Origin: Nitratireductor aestuarii
GTDB taxonomy: Bacteria; Pseudomonadota; Alphaproteobacteria; Rhizobiales; Rhizobiaceae
Reading direction: 5' to 3'
Assembly: GCF_014641695.1 (NCBI RefSeq)
Contig: NZ_BMIF01000005.1
Coordinates: 124,001 to 188,000, forward strand
Length of the DNA: 64,000 nucleotides
Shown piece by piece: positions 26,448 through 35,988 of the stretch. A program made the position numbers and the translations under genes. The notes beneath the pieces were generated by a model. That model was not told the origin of the DNA. It searched no databases and worked only from the letters and a program-made list of their open reading frames with translations. How positions within the stretch are numbered: the stretch's first letter is position 1; each line of letters begins with the position of its first letter.

Positions 26448-26451
26448 CAAA

Positions 26452-26478
26452 ACGCCCGCGGAGGGGATCCGCGGGCGT
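26452..26478 (-). terminator. Probable terminator of metNIQ
   Basis: A perfect 11-bp GC-rich stem (ACGCCCGCGGA / TCCGCGGGCGT) with a 5-base loop, about 30 bases past the metQ stop. On the minus strand it is followed by a short T run (TTTTGC). It separates metQ from the haemoglobin operon promoter. Confidence 0.75.
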
Positions 26479-26509
26479 CTTGTTTACATGATCAAACCGT
26501 CTGACTGGC

Positions 26510-27286
26510 TTACCAGGACGGGATCAGCGCACCCTTGAACTCTTCGTTGATGAAGTCCTTGATCGTGTCGTTGTTGTAGGACTCGACCAGCGTCTTCACC
26601 CACTCGGCATCCTTGTCCTCGGAACGTACGACAATCAGGTTGGCGTAAGGCGACTCGGTTCCCTCGATCGCGATTGCATCTGTGTTCGGATGCAGACCAG
26701 CCTCGAGCGCGTAGTTGGTGTTGATCACGGCTGCATCAACGTCATCGAGCGAACGGGGAAGCTGCGCTGCATCGAGCTCGGCGAACTGCAGGTTCTTCGG
26801 GTTCTCGGTGACATCAGCCGGACCGGCCTTGAGACCGGCATCCGGGTTCACCTTGATCAGGCCTTCCTTCTCCAGGATCAGCAGCGCACGGCCGCCATTG
26901 GTAGGATCGTTGGGGATGCCAACGGTCGCGCCATCAGCGAGTTCGCTGAGGCTCTTCACCTTCTTCGAGTAAACGCCCATTGGCGTGGTGATGGTCTTGG
27001 CAACCGGAACGAGGTCGAAGCCGCGATCAGCGATCTGGTTGTCGAGGTAAGGCTTGTGCTGGAACGAGTTGGCGTTGAGGTCGCCGTCTGCCAGCGCCTG
27101 GTTCGGCACGACATAGTCGGAGAATTCCAGGATCTCGATATTGAGGCCCTTTTCGGCGGCGATTTCCCGAACCTTCTCCATGATCTGCGCATGCTCGCCG
27201 GGCGTGACACCAACCTTGATGTCTTCGGCGAGTGCTGCGCCGCTGATCAGGGCGGCAACAGCTGCCGTAACGAGGAATTTCACCAT
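26510..27286 (-). CDS. metQ: Methionine ABC transporter substrate-binding protein MetQ
   Basis: 258 residues, NlpA/MetQ family. The signal peptide (FLVTAAVAALISGAALA) is followed by EDIKVGVTPGEHAQIMEKV. There is no lipobox cysteine, so unlike E. coli MetQ it should be a soluble periplasmic protein. Motifs include QADG-type DGDLNANSFQHKPYLDNQ and GIPNDPTNGGRALLILE. Last gene of metN-metI-metQ. Confidence 0.92.
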   Translation of the reverse strand: MVKFLVTAAVAALISGAALAEDIKVGVTPGEHAQIMEKVREIAAEKGLNIEILEFSDYVVPNQALADGDLNANSFQHKPYLDNQIADRGFDLVPVAKTITTPMGVYSKKVKSLSELADGATVGIPNDPTNGGRALLILEKEGLIKVNPDAGLKAGPADVTENPKNLQFAELDAAQLPRSLDDVDAAVINTNYALEAGLHPNTDAIAIEGTESPYANLIVVRSEDKDAEWVKTLVESYNNDTIKDFINEEFKGALIPSW

Positions 27287-27322
27287 TGTGTTTCTCCTTA
27301 TGATGAACAGGGCTTTGGGGGA

Positions 27323-27991
27323 TCAGCCCTGACGATTGCGCTTGTCAAAGCGCCGGGCGAGCGCGTCACCCGCGCTCTGAACCAGTTGAACGAGAACAAT
27401 CAGCACCACGACCACCGCGAGCATGACTTCAGGCATGAAGCGCTGATAGCCGTAGCGGATGCCGAGATCGCCGAGGCCGCCGCCACCGACCGCACCCACC
27501 ATCGCCGAATAGCCGATCAGGCTGACGATGGTCATGGTGAAGGCTGCCACGATGGCGGGCTTCGCCTCGGCCAAAAGCACCTTGGTGACGATCTGCATCG
27601 GCGTCGCGCCCATGGCGCGGGCAGCCTCGATCAGACCCTTGTCGATTTCGCGGATCGCCGCCTCAACCAGACGGGCGAAAAACGGAACGGTTGCGATCGT
27701 GAGCGGCACGATGGCTGCCTTGGTGCCGATCGATGTGCCCGCGAGCAGACGCGTGAAAGGGATGATCGCCACGACCAGAATGATGAACGGCGTGGAACGC
27801 GCTGCATTGACGATGAGGCCCACCACCTTGTTCAGCGTTGGCGCGGGGAACAGCTCACCCTTGCCGCTCGTGGCGAGAAAGATGCCGATGGGCAGGCCGA
27901 TCAGCGAGCCAATGAGGCCGGAGACTGCCACCATGTGCAGCGTCTGCAGCAGCGCCTTCCAGAGCAGGTCGAAAAGCATCTCAGGCGACAT
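27323..27991 (-). CDS. metI: Methionine ABC transporter permease MetI
   Basis: 222 residues, five membrane helices, with the coupling loop [21 protein letters not shown] (residues ~140-160), here cited by position. The start overlaps the end of metN by 11 bases. Ends 36 bases before metQ. Confidence 0.93.
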   Translation of the reverse strand: MSPEMLFDLLWKALLQTLHMVAVSGLIGSLIGLPIGIFLATSGKGELFPAPTLNKVVGLIVNAARSTPFIILVVAIIPFTRLLAGTSIGTKAAIVPLTIATVPFFARLVEAAIREIDKGLIEAARAMGATPMQIVTKVLLAEAKPAIVAAFTMTIVSLIGYSAMVGAVGGGGLGDLGIRYGYQRFMPEVMLAVVVVLIVLVQLVQSAGDALARRFDKRNRQG

Positions 27992-29075
27992 AGCCGAGCA
28001 CCTCCGTGGACAGGCCGGTTTCGGCGTAGAAGCGGTTGGCGCGCGCGATGGTATCCGGCGTTGCCGGATAAGCCACTACCAGCGTGCCGAATGGTTCGCC
28101 GGCGATCTCCTCGATCGCTCCGGCAAGGATGTTGACGTCGCCGCCAATCTCAGTGACCAGGCGGGCCGTCAGCGGCTGGAAGGCTGTTGCGCCAAGGAAG
28201 GTCAGGCGGACGAGAATGCGGTCGCCGGCCGATGGCGTCTGCCTCAGGTCGGTCTTCAGCCATTCCGGCAAGGTCGTGCCGGAGGTGGCCGCAAGCATGA
28301 TGCGCGTCGTCTCATGCTTCGGCGCGGTGAAGATGTCGAAGGTGCGGCCCTGCTCGACAATGCGCCCGACGTCCATGACCGCCACGTGGGAGGCGATGGT
28401 CTTCACGACTTCCATCTCGTGCGTGATCAGCAGGATGGTGAGGCCAAGCTCGGCGTTGATACGCTTGAGCAGCGCCAGGATCGACTGGGTCGTCTCGGGG
28501 TCAAGCGCGGAGGTCGCTTCATCGGAAAGCAGCAGCTTGGGCGAGGTCGCCAACGCACGCGCGATGCCGACGCGTTGCTTCTGTCCGCCCGAAAGCTCTG
28601 ATGGATAATGCGAGGCGCGGTCGGCGAGGCCCACCAGTTCAAGGAGCGGACCCACCTTGGCCTTGATGGCGGCGCGGTCAAGCCCCGCGATCTCCAGCGG
28701 CAGCGCCACATTGTCGAAGGCCGTGCGCGAGGAGAGCAGGTTGAAGTGCTGGAAGATCATGCCGATTTCGCGGCGCAGGCTGCGCAGACCCGTCTCGCCA
28801 AGCCCGCCCACATCGGTGCCATCGACCACCACGCGGCCAGAGGTCACCTTCTCGAGCCCGTTCACCAGCCGGATCAGCGTGGACTTGCCGGCGCCGGAGC
28901 GGCCGATGATGCCCGTGATCTCGCCGCGGCCGACGACCAGGTCGACGTTGTCCAGCGCGACAAAGGACTTTTCGTCATTGCCGAAGCGCTTGGTCACACG
29001 TTCGAACGTGACCATGGGATCATTTTGCGCGGGGTTATGCCGGATCGCATCGGCCGCGCTATCGGGAATTGTCAT
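27981..29075 (-). CDS. metN: Methionine ABC transporter ATP-binding protein MetN
   Basis: 364 residues. Walker [11 protein letters not shown]-loop FQHFNLLSS, signature LSGGQKQRV and Walker [14 protein letters not shown]. The C-terminal NIL domain (about residues 275-360) is the methionine-sensing regulatory domain. An internal ATG 20 codons in ([12 protein letters not shown]) is a possible alternative start; neither has a strong ribosome site. Confidence 0.93.
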   Translation of the reverse strand: MTIPDSAADAIRHNPAQNDPMVTFERVTKRFGNDEKSFVALDNVDLVVGRGEITGIIGRSGAGKSTLIRLVNGLEKVTSGRVVVDGTDVGGLGETGLRSLRREIGMIFQHFNLLSSRTAFDNVALPLEIAGLDRAAIKAKVGPLLELVGLADRASHYPSELSGGQKQRVGIARALATSPKLLLSDEATSALDPETTQSILALLKRINAELGLTILLITHEMEVVKTIASHVAVMDVGRIVEQGRTFDIFTAPKHETTRIMLAATSGTTLPEWLKTDLRQTPSAGDRILVRLTFLGATAFQPLTARLVTEIGGDVNILAGAIEEIAGEPFGTLVVAYPATPDTIARANRFYAETGLSTEVLGYVA

Positions 29076-29114
29076 TTTGAGCTCGCAGTTCCAGTCATTT
29101 CAACAGGTAGATAA

Positions 29115-29153
29115 CATGGCAACGCGTTACAGACGACGCGGCAAATTCCCATG
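29115..29153 (-). ncRNA. Structured metN leader stem-loop (candidate RNA element)
   Basis: In the 258-base leader of metN, an outer arm CATGGCAA/TTCCCATG (7 of 8 paired) encloses an inner arm CGCGT/ACGCG, with a loop of about 8 bases. The stem ends about 40 bases upstream of the metN start. It does not match the SAM-II consensus as I recall it. Control by methionine or SAM is inference from position. Confidence 0.35.
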
Positions 29154-29306
29154 ACAATCATAACGCTGCATTCGCGGAAACATCAGCTTGAGCCCGGATC
29201 AATGATTTAAGGAGCCGCACCTTTGGCCCAGAGCGGAGAAAAGAAACAGGAATAATATTCTAGGGTTTGGCGCGCTCGGAGAATATCCTTGCGAAATGGT
29301 ACTTCA

Positions 29307-29327
29307 GGCTGGGGGTGATCCCCAGCC
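29307..29327 (-). terminator. Hairpin downstream of the UbiD gene
   Basis: A perfect 8-bp stem GGCTGGGG / CCCCAGCC with a 5-base loop, 7 bases after the ubiD-family stop codon. No T run follows on the minus strand, so it may be a 3'-end stabiliser rather than an efficient terminator. Confidence 0.5.
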
Positions 29328-29333
29328 CCTAGC

Positions 29334-30671
29334 CTATTCAGTTGGTGACAGCCACTCCGCAAGGTCGATCTCGTCCTCGCCGGGAACGCGCTTGCGGGCG
29401 AATTCCTTCTCGCGACCCCAGGGCATGGTCGCGTCGATGCAGAGGCGACCCCAGTGATCCTTCTGCGGATCGCGGTAGAAGCCCGGAATATCGTTGAGGA
29501 TCATCGCGCGCGTGTCCGCACGTCCGCGAACCATATAGGCCCACATCACGTCATCCAGATTGTAGATGTCGACGTCCTCGTCCACCACGATGACGACCTT
29601 GTTGTAGTCGAGATGGGAGCCGAGGGCTGCGAGGATGGCGTGCTTGCCGTGGCCTTCGTAGGCCTTCTTTATTTTGATGATCGAGATCATCACGTTCGGG
29701 CGGCAGCAGACGTCGATGACGCCCGGCACCTGCTGGGAAACGTGGCGGTAGACGCGGGCGGCGGTGACGGCTTCGAGCGGCCGCAGGTCTTCCGGCGATC
29801 CGCACAGCAGACCGTGGAAAACGGCATCCTTACGGTAGCTGACGTGCGTTACCTCGAAGACGTGGTTGTCGCCCACTTCCACATAGTTGCCCATGAATTC
29901 GCCGAAGGGTCCTTCCGGCCGCTTGACGTTGGGCAGGATGCGGCCCTCGACGACGATGTCGACCGAGGCGGGAACATCGAGCGAGATCGTCTTGCACGGG
30001 CGCATCGCCAGCTTTCCGCCCTTGATGAGCGCGGCCATGTTGAGCTCCGATGCGTCGTAAGGCAGCGATGCGCAGGCCGACATGAAGATCTCCGGGCCAC
30101 AGCTCAACAGAAGTGCAGCTTCCAGCGGCTCGTCGCGGCTTTCGGCCTTCGCCTGATAGCGCGCAAGGTCGTGGGTGGAGCCGAGACGAATCCTGAGCTC
30201 GTTGTCATCCACATACATCGCGCGGTGAAACGAGAGGTTCGGCACACCGCTGTCCGGCTCCTTCGCAAGGAAGATTGCGGAGGTGAAATAAGGCCCGGCG
30301 TCCCGCTCATGATAGGTGATTGCCGGAAGGTCGGAGAGTTTGCCGGAAACGAACTCGGCCTCGACTTCAGGCGCAGCCTGTTCAAGCAGATCGGCGCTGT
30401 TGGCAGCAAGGCAGGCATCGGTGAGTTCGATCCAGCGCTCGCAGAACGTCTTTTCGCCCGCACCGATCAGCCGGCAAAGTCGCTCATGGCTGCCATAGAG
30501 GTTGGAGACGACCGGCAGCGCGCTGCCCTCCACTGCCTCGAACAGCACGGCCTGCTCGCCCGCCTTCTGCACGGCCTTGGTGATCGCGGCGAGCTGATGG
30601 CGAGGATTGACCGGACGCTTGACGACGGCCAGTTCACCACTGGCGGCCAGATCGGCGATGAAAGACTTCAT
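29334..30671 (-). CDS. UbiD family (prenylated-FMN) decarboxylase
   Basis: 445 residues from the ATG at 30671 (MKSFIADLAASGELAVV), which overlaps the preceding ABC gene by ATGA. UbiD-family signatures include EGPFGEFMGNY, with the conserved glutamate region, and the C-terminal segment IYNLDDVMWAYMVRGRAD. Enzymes of this family decarboxylate aromatic or alpha,beta-unsaturated acids reversibly using prenylated FMN made by UbiX; no ubiX is in the window. Co-transcription with a peptide-type importer argues for catabolism of an imported acid, not ubiquinone synthesis. Confidence 0.88.
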   Translation of the reverse strand: MKSFIADLAASGELAVVKRPVNPRHQLAAITKAVQKAGEQAVLFEAVEGSALPVVSNLYGSHERLCRLIGAGEKTFCERWIELTDACLAANSADLLEQAAPEVEAEFVSGKLSDLPAITYHERDAGPYFTSAIFLAKEPDSGVPNLSFHRAMYVDDNELRIRLGSTHDLARYQAKAESRDEPLEAALLLSCGPEIFMSACASLPYDASELNMAALIKGGKLAMRPCKTISLDVPASVDIVVEGRILPNVKRPEGPFGEFMGNYVEVGDNHVFEVTHVSYRKDAVFHGLLCGSPEDLRPLEAVTAARVYRHVSQQVPGVIDVCCRPNVMISIIKIKKAYEGHGKHAILAALGSHLDYNKVVIVVDEDVDIYNLDDVMWAYMVRGRADTRAMILNDIPGFYRDPQKDHWGRLCIDATMPWGREKEFARKRVPGEDEIDLAEWLSPTE

Positions 30672-31510
30672 GGTTGGGATCCTCTTGGGGTATTCAGCTC
30701 GAAGACGCGCGAGACTGTAGGCAATGGCCTGCCGGGTATCGGCGGCAGCACGCTCGACAGCAGCATCTTCGAATAGGGATGTGTTGGCGCGGCGAAGAAG
30801 GCGTCCGTTGCGCCCTGCTCCACGATCTCGCCACGATACATGACGGCTATCCGGTCCGCGATACGTTCCACGACAGCCAGGTTGTGGCTGATGAACAGGT
30901 AGGTGAGGCCGAAATCCTGCTTCAGCTCGTTGAAGAGTTCGAGGATCTGCGCCTGCACCGAAACGTCGAGCGCTGAGGTCGGCTCGTCGCAGACGAGCAG
31001 CTTCGGGCGCAGGATCAGCGCACGGGCGATGGCGACGCGCTGGCGCTGACCACCGGAAATCTGGTTCGGGTAGCTGTGAAAGAGGCGCATCGGCAGGCCA
31101 ACGCGCTCGAACAGGTCGCGCGCCCGCTCCTCGCACTCGCGCGCGGAAACCCCGCCTGCAATCTTCAGCGGCGTCTGGATGATCTCCGCAAGCGTGCGCT
31201 TCGGGTTGATCGAGGAATAGGGATCTTGGAACACCGGTTGCACGAGCCGCGCGAATTCACGAGGCCCAAGCGACTGCGCGGGCTTGCCGTCGATGGCAAT
31301 CGTCCCCGTATCGGGCGTCAGCAGCCGCAGCACCATCTTGGCGAGCGTCGACTTGCCGGAGCCGGATTCGCCAACCACCGCCACCACCTCGCCTGCATCG
31401 ACATGGAGCGAGGCGGAGCGGACGGCGGGAATGAGATTGGGCGGGCTGAACAGGCCGGTGCGTTGCCTGAACGCGAGGCTCACATTCTGGATGTCGAGAA
31501 GCCGCGTCAT
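30668..31510 (-). CDS. Peptide-type ABC transporter ATP-binding protein, DppF type
   Basis: 280 residues. Walker A GESGSGKST, Q-loop FQDPYSSINP, signature ISGGQRQRV and Walker B LLVCDEPTSALD. The C-terminal oligopeptide extension is short and lacks the cysteine motif of its paralogue at 18826. Overlaps both neighbours by ATGA. Confidence 0.93.
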   Translation of the reverse strand: MTRLLDIQNVSLAFRQRTGLFSPPNLIPAVRSASLHVDAGEVVAVVGESGSGKSTLAKMVLRLLTPDTGTIAIDGKPAQSLGPREFARLVQPVFQDPYSSINPKRTLAEIIQTPLKIAGGVSARECEERARDLFERVGLPMRLFHSYPNQISGGQRQRVAIARALILRPKLLVCDEPTSALDVSVQAQILELFNELKQDFGLTYLFISHNLAVVERIADRIAVMYRGEIVEQGATDAFFAAPTHPYSKMLLSSVLPPIPGRPLPTVSRVFELNTPRGSQP

Positions 31511-32472
31511 GCCGCCACCTCGTTTGCCTCAAGCAGGCAGCGGTAGACATGGCCTTCGCCAACGGAACGGGCTGGCACCGGATCGGCGCAGGCTTCCCTC
31601 GCAAACCGGCAGCGATTGCGGAACATGCAGCCTTCAAGCTCTCCGAACAGCGCGGGCACCACGCCCGGAATAGGGGTCAAGGGCTGGTCACGCGTCGGCA
31701 GGCAATCGAGCAGCGCGGAGGTATAGGGATGCGCGGAACGCGTCAGCACCGAAGCGACCGACCCTGTTTCCACGATCTGACCCGCGTACATCACGGCTAC
31801 ACGGTCGGCCATGTGGGCGACGACGCCGAGGTCATGGGTGATGAGCAGCAGCGCCATGCCCATTTCTGCCTGAAGCTCCTTCAGAAGCTTCAGGATCTCG
31901 ACCTGCGTCGTCACGTCGAGCGCGGTGGTCGGTTCGTCGGCAATCATCAGCTTCGGCTGGCACATGAGCGCCATGGCGATCATCACGCGCTGACGAAGGC
32001 CGCCGGACATCTCGTGCGGATACTGGGCAAGCCGGCGCTCGACCGGCACGACGCCTACCCGTTCCAGGAGTTCACCCGCCCGCGCCAGCGCTGCCTTGCG
32101 GTTTCCAAGCCGATGATGAACGAAGGACTCGATTATCTGCTCGCCCACGGTGAGCACCGGGTTGAGTGCCGTCATCGGCTCCTGAAAGATCGCAGCGATC
32201 TCCGGTCCATGCAGGTTCGCCCATTGGCGGCGGCTGAAACGGCGCATGTCCTGGCCCTTCCATGACATGCGTTCAGCCGAGAGGATCGCCGCGCGCGGCA
32301 GGAGGCCCAGCACGGACATGGCCGTCAGCGACTTGCCGCAGCCGCTTTCGCCTACGATGGTGAAGCACTCTCCAGCCCCGATCGAAAGGTCGATGCCGCG
32401 GATCGCATGCAGAGTCCCCGCGCGTCCGGGTACGTCCACCTTGAGACCAGAGATGTCTAGTAGCGCGGTCAT
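31507..32472 (-). CDS. Peptide-type ABC transporter ATP-binding protein, DppD type
   Basis: 321 residues. Walker A GESGCGKS, Q-loop FQEPMTALNP, signature MSGGLRQRV and Walker B LMIADEPTTALD. C-terminal motif CMFRNRCRFAREAC. ATGA overlaps on both sides place it in the same transcript as the permeases. Confidence 0.94.
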   Translation of the reverse strand: MTALLDISGLKVDVPGRAGTLHAIRGIDLSIGAGECFTIVGESGCGKSLTAMSVLGLLPRAAILSAERMSWKGQDMRRFSRRQWANLHGPEIAAIFQEPMTALNPVLTVGEQIIESFVHHRLGNRKAALARAGELLERVGVVPVERRLAQYPHEMSGGLRQRVMIAMALMCQPKLMIADEPTTALDVTTQVEILKLLKELQAEMGMALLLITHDLGVVAHMADRVAVMYAGQIVETGSVASVLTRSAHPYTSALLDCLPTRDQPLTPIPGVVPALFGELEGCMFRNRCRFAREACADPVPARSVGEGHVYRCLLEANEVAA

Positions 32473-33350
32473 CGGCGACCCTCCGGCTGCGACAGGTCAC
32501 GCAGGCCGTCGCCCAGAAGATTGGTCGCCAGCACCAGAATGAAGATCGCAATGCCGGGTATCCAGACGAGGAACGGCTTGGCGAAGAGATGCTGCCTCCC
32601 CTCTGCGATCATCAGGCCCCAGGATGGCGTTGGCGCGGGAATGCCGAGCCCGAGGAACGAGAGGCTTGCTTCGCTCAGGATCGCCATGGCCATTTCGAGT
32701 GTCGCAATGACGAGGATGTGGTGGAGGACGTTCGGGCGGATCTCGTTCCAGATGATCCACGGCGCGCTGGCGCCCGCCACTCGAGCGGCGGAAACGAAAT
32801 CGGCGTTTCGGATCTGCTGCGTCGCGGTTCTGACGACGACTGCGTAGCGGTCCCAGAAGAGAAGGCCTAGCACCATGATCATAGTGAAGAGCGAACCGCC
32901 GACTAGCGAGATCACCGCCAGCGCCACCAGAAGGCCCGGCATGCTGAGGCGGCAGTTGATGATGTAAGTAACAAAACTGTCGACCCGGCCACCGAAATAA
33001 CCGCCGATGAAGCCAAGCGTGGAGCCGATTACGCCGGAAATCAGCATTGTCGAAAAGCCCACGATCAACGAGATGCGGCTACCGTAGATGAGACGGCTCA
33101 AGTAATCGCGTCCGAGATGATCGGTGCCGAGCAGGTGATCGGGCCGTCCGCCCTCCATCCATGCAGGCGGCAGGAGGCGGATGCTGAGGTTCTGCGCGAG
33201 CGGATCATGTGGAGCAAGAAGCGGCGCAAGCAGCGCAACAGCGATGGTCAGCAGCAGCACGGCCGCTCCCAAAACGAAACCGGCATGGCGAAGCCCCCGG
33301 CGGACACGGAGGAAGCGGTTCGCAGTCACGGTCGTATCGAGCCCCGTCAT
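32469..33350 (-). CDS. Peptide-type ABC transporter permease, DppC type
   Basis: 293 residues from the ATG at 33350 (MTGLDTTVTANRF), whose ATGA overlap with the upstream permease decides the start over one 11 codons earlier. DppC signature HLLGTDHLGRDYLSRLIYG (residues ~70-88) and about six membrane helices. Confidence 0.92.
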   Translation of the reverse strand: MTGLDTTVTANRFLRVRRGLRHAGFVLGAAVLLLTIAVALLAPLLAPHDPLAQNLSIRLLPPAWMEGGRPDHLLGTDHLGRDYLSRLIYGSRISLIVGFSTMLISGVIGSTLGFIGGYFGGRVDSFVTYIINCRLSMPGLLVALAVISLVGGSLFTMIMVLGLLFWDRYAVVVRTATQQIRNADFVSAARVAGASAPWIIWNEIRPNVLHHILVIATLEMAMAILSEASLSFLGLGIPAPTPSWGLMIAEGRQHLFAKPFLVWIPGIAIFILVLATNLLGDGLRDLSQPEGRR

Positions 33351-34270
33351 TGGCTTTTCTGCCTCAATCTGGGATCGAGCCACGCGTTGATCACATCTGC
33401 AAGCAGCGTCAGGATGATGTAGCTCGCTGAGACGAACATCAGCATCGCCTGCACAACCGGAAAATCACCGCGCTGGATCGAGCGGTAGGTCAGGAGCCCG
33501 ATTCCGTCGATGGCAAATACAGATTCCACGATCACCGATCCGCCCAGCAAAGTGCCGAGCTGTACCGCCGAGAGCGAAATGATCGGCAGGATCGCGTTGC
33601 GCATCGCGTGCTTCCACATCACGCGCAGGCTCGATATGCCCTTGGAGCGCGCGGTACGGATATAGTCCTGCTCCAGCACTTCCATCATGCCCGATCGCGT
33701 CAGCCGCATGAGCGCGGGGATAGCGCCGATCGCCAGCACCACGACCGGCATCACGTAGTGCAAAGGCGTCGCCGAACCGGAGATCGGGAGCCAGCGCAGT
33801 GTGACACCGAAAAAGCTGATCATCATCAGCGCAAGAAAGAAGCCGGGCAGCGCCTGACCGCTGAGCGCAACGCCACTAACCATCCAGTCGAGCCATGAGT
33901 TGGGTCTGACCGCAGCCAGCATGCCGAGTGGCAGGCTCACGGCAATGGCGAGGATCAGCGCCGACACGGCGAGGATCGCAGTTGTGCCGATGCGCGCGAG
34001 GAACATGGTCAGCACGGACTCGCGGGCGAAAAAGGAAAGGCCGAAATCGCCACGCGCAGCGTCCGCAAGCCAGCTGGCATATTGGGCGAGCAGCGGGCGG
34101 TCGAGGCCCATGGTGTGGCGAAGTTCGGCGATCTGTTCCGCGCTGGCGTTCTCTCCGGCCAGTGTCGCGGCGAGGTCACCGGAAAGATGCAGAAGGGCAA
34201 AGCCCACCAGCGATACCGTAAACAGCACAAGCAGCGAAACGATCACTTTGCTGCGTACGTAAGCTGCCAT
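33347..34270 (-). CDS. Peptide-type ABC transporter permease, DppB type
   Basis: 307 residues from ATG 34270. N-terminal helix SLLVLFTVSLVGFALLHL and the coupling loop RTARSKGISSLRVMWKHAMRN (residues ~205-225), typical of DppB. Separated from the binding-protein gene by 107 bases that contain a 7-bp stem-loop. Confidence 0.92.
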   Translation of the reverse strand: MAAYVRSKVIVSLLVLFTVSLVGFALLHLSGDLAATLAGENASAEQIAELRHTMGLDRPLLAQYASWLADAARGDFGLSFFARESVLTMFLARIGTTAILAVSALILAIAVSLPLGMLAAVRPNSWLDWMVSGVALSGQALPGFFLALMMISFFGVTLRWLPISGSATPLHYVMPVVVLAIGAIPALMRLTRSGMMEVLEQDYIRTARSKGISSLRVMWKHAMRNAILPIISLSAVQLGTLLGGSVIVESVFAIDGIGLLTYRSIQRGDFPVVQAMLMFVSASYIILTLLADVINAWLDPRLRQKSQ

Positions 34271-34291
34271 CAAGAACTTCCAATCAGTGCG

Positions 34292-34318
34292 TGGAGCGCT
34301 TCGTCAATGAACGCTCCA
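34292..34318 (-). promoter_or_regulatory. Stem-loop between binding-protein and permease genes
   Basis: TGGAGCG / CGCTCCA arms around a 13-base loop, in the spacer after the second Dpp-type binding protein. It occupies the same position as the hairpin at 15970-15995 in the first Dpp-type operon, suggesting the same job of message stabilisation. Confidence 0.4.
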
Positions 34319-34377
34319 ACCAGTTCAATGCATCGTCCTCAGGGTCGAACGCCTGTCCGACCCATGGGAAGAATGCT

Positions 34378-35910
34378 TCACTTGGCCCAGCTTGCCAGCG
34401 ACAGGTCCGGGAAGTCGATTACCGGCGCCTGGTAGTTCACCTGTTCGGAGGTGACGTAGGTGGCGACGGTGCCGTAGAGCGGCACGACATAGGCCTCTTC
34501 GTTGATACGGGTCAGCGTCTTGCGGTAGAGGCTTTCACGCTCGGCCTTGTCCATGGAGCTCAGCGCTGCAGCGTTCCAATCGGGAATTTCCTTGTCCTGA
34601 ACGTAGTCGGTCGAGGAACCGTTGAAGAAGATGCCAAGCGTGTTGGAGATGTCGATCGACGAGACACCGCTGCCCCAGCCAACAATGCTCATCTGCGACT
34701 CGCCCTTGATGTAGCGTTCGCGCCAAGCCGGAAGCGGCATGGTTTCAAGATTGACGCGGACGCCGATCGCCGAGAGATAGCCCTGCAGCGCTTCGCCGAT
34801 CGGGCGGATGTTAGCCTCCGCCATCAGCGTGACGTCGAAACCCTCGGCAAAGCCGGCGGAAGCCATCAGCTCCTTCGCCTTGGCGACGTCGAAGGAGTAA
34901 GTCGGCTCGATGTCGGTCAGGCAGAAATTCTGCGACGGGTTGCAGTTGGTGGCCAGCACTGCCGCATCGGGGCTGATGAGGCTGTGGACCATCTCTTCCT
35001 TGTTGATGGCGTAGGAGACTGCCTTGCGCACATCGGCGTTGTTGAGCGGATTGTTTTCCTTGGCAGCGACATTCATGCTGAGGAAATACATACGGGTCGA
35101 CTGGCCGGTCTGGACCGTGATGCCGGGAACACCGTCGAGCCCGGCTGCATCATTTGGCGAAAGCGACAGTGCCATGTCGAGGCCGCCCGACATCAGCTCG
35201 GCAATCTGGGTCTGGATTTCAGGGATGACGCGAACCTCGATCGTGCCGATAGAAGGCTGCGGCCGCGCACCGTCAAAATAATCAGGGTTCTTGACCAGCG
35301 TATAGGAAGAGCCCTTCTGCATGTCCTGCAGCGCATAGGGACCAGTGCCAACGGGCTTGGTCGCATGGATCATGTGACCATTGGCTTCCGTATATTCATC
35401 GGGCCAGATGTTGACGCGGGCAACCAGCACATTCTCAAAGGTCGGCTCAGGCGTCTTCAGCGTCAGCTTGACGGTATAGTCGTCGATCTTCTCGACGCCG
35501 GCGATATTGCCGAAATCCTGCTTCTGCTGACGGAAGTTGTTGTCCATGTTCATCAGCTGCTGGAACGTATAGACGACGTCATCAGCATTGAACGGCTCGC
35601 CGTTCTGGAACTTGATGCCTTCACGCAGCTTGAACTCGATCGTCGTGTCGTCAGTCCAGGTCCAGGACGTGGCGAGCAGCGGCTTGTATTCACCCGTCGC
35701 ACGGTCGGCATAGATCAGCGTGTCGTAGATGATGGTGCTGAACAGGTCGGCATCGAGGCTGCTGGTGTGGATGGAGTCGATGAAGTCGGTTTCGCGCGCA
35801 ACGGCAACACGCAACGTATCGTTGGACTGGTCCGCGAATGCGCCGGAAGCGGCGAGCACCAGTGGAACGATTGCGCAGTACCTGCGGATAAGCGAATTCG
35901 AGATCTTCAT
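34378..35910 (-). CDS. Dipeptide-type ABC transporter substrate-binding protein (family 5)
   Basis: 510 residues from ATG 35910, with a Sec signal peptide ending SGAFA. The family-5 pattern TIEFKLREGIKFQNGEPFNADDVVYTF, split at residues ~90-116, is clear. Closely resembles the binding protein at 14428, so the two importers are paralogous. First gene of the operon ending in the UbiD-family decarboxylase. Confidence 0.92.
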   Translation of the reverse strand: MKISNSLIRRYCAIVPLVLAASGAFADQSNDTLRVAVARETDFIDSIHTSSLDADLFSTIIYDTLIYADRATGEYKPLLATSWTWTDDTTIEFKLREGIKFQNGEPFNADDVVYTFQQLMNMDNNFRQQKQDFGNIAGVEKIDDYTVKLTLKTPEPTFENVLVARVNIWPDEYTEANGHMIHATKPVGTGPYALQDMQKGSSYTLVKNPDYFDGARPQPSIGTIEVRVIPEIQTQIAELMSGGLDMALSLSPNDAAGLDGVPGITVQTGQSTRMYFLSMNVAAKENNPLNNADVRKAVSYAINKEEMVHSLISPDAAVLATNCNPSQNFCLTDIEPTYSFDVAKAKELMASAGFAEGFDVTLMAEANIRPIGEALQGYLSAIGVRVNLETMPLPAWRERYIKGESQMSIVGWGSGVSSIDISNTLGIFFNGSSTDYVQDKEIPDWNAAALSSMDKAERESLYRKTLTRINEEAYVVPLYGTVATYVTSEQVNYQAPVIDFPDLSLASWAK

Positions 35911-35922
35911 TTTGTTCCCCAC

Positions 35923-35935
35923 ACCCAACTTGGGT
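35923..35935. promoter_or_regulatory. Palindrome in the divergent promoter
   Basis: ACCCAACTTGGGT, a perfect 6-bp inverted repeat around one base, lies in the 78-bp gap between two divergent genes (binding protein on minus, DUF2817 protein on plus). A shared operator is likely by position; no regulator gene is adjacent. Confidence 0.45.
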
Positions 35936-35988
35936 CTGTTGCATTATTGCTTCGCGTGCCAAATGACATGGAAAAAAGGGGATTGTCC

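Noticed and set aside
29076-29333. SAM-II riboswitch ahead of metN
   Set aside because: The leader does not show the conserved SAM-II pseudoknot sequence as I recall it; kept only as an unassigned structured leader.
30672-31136. N-terminal extension of the UbiD frame
   Set aside because: It overlaps the DppF-type gene antisense-free in another frame; the ATGA-coupled ATG at 30671 begins the real protein.
34291-35988. Long plus-strand open frame upstream of the DUF2817 gene
   Set aside because: It is the antisense shadow of the binding-protein gene at 34378-35910; the real DUF2817 start with a ribosome site is at 35989.
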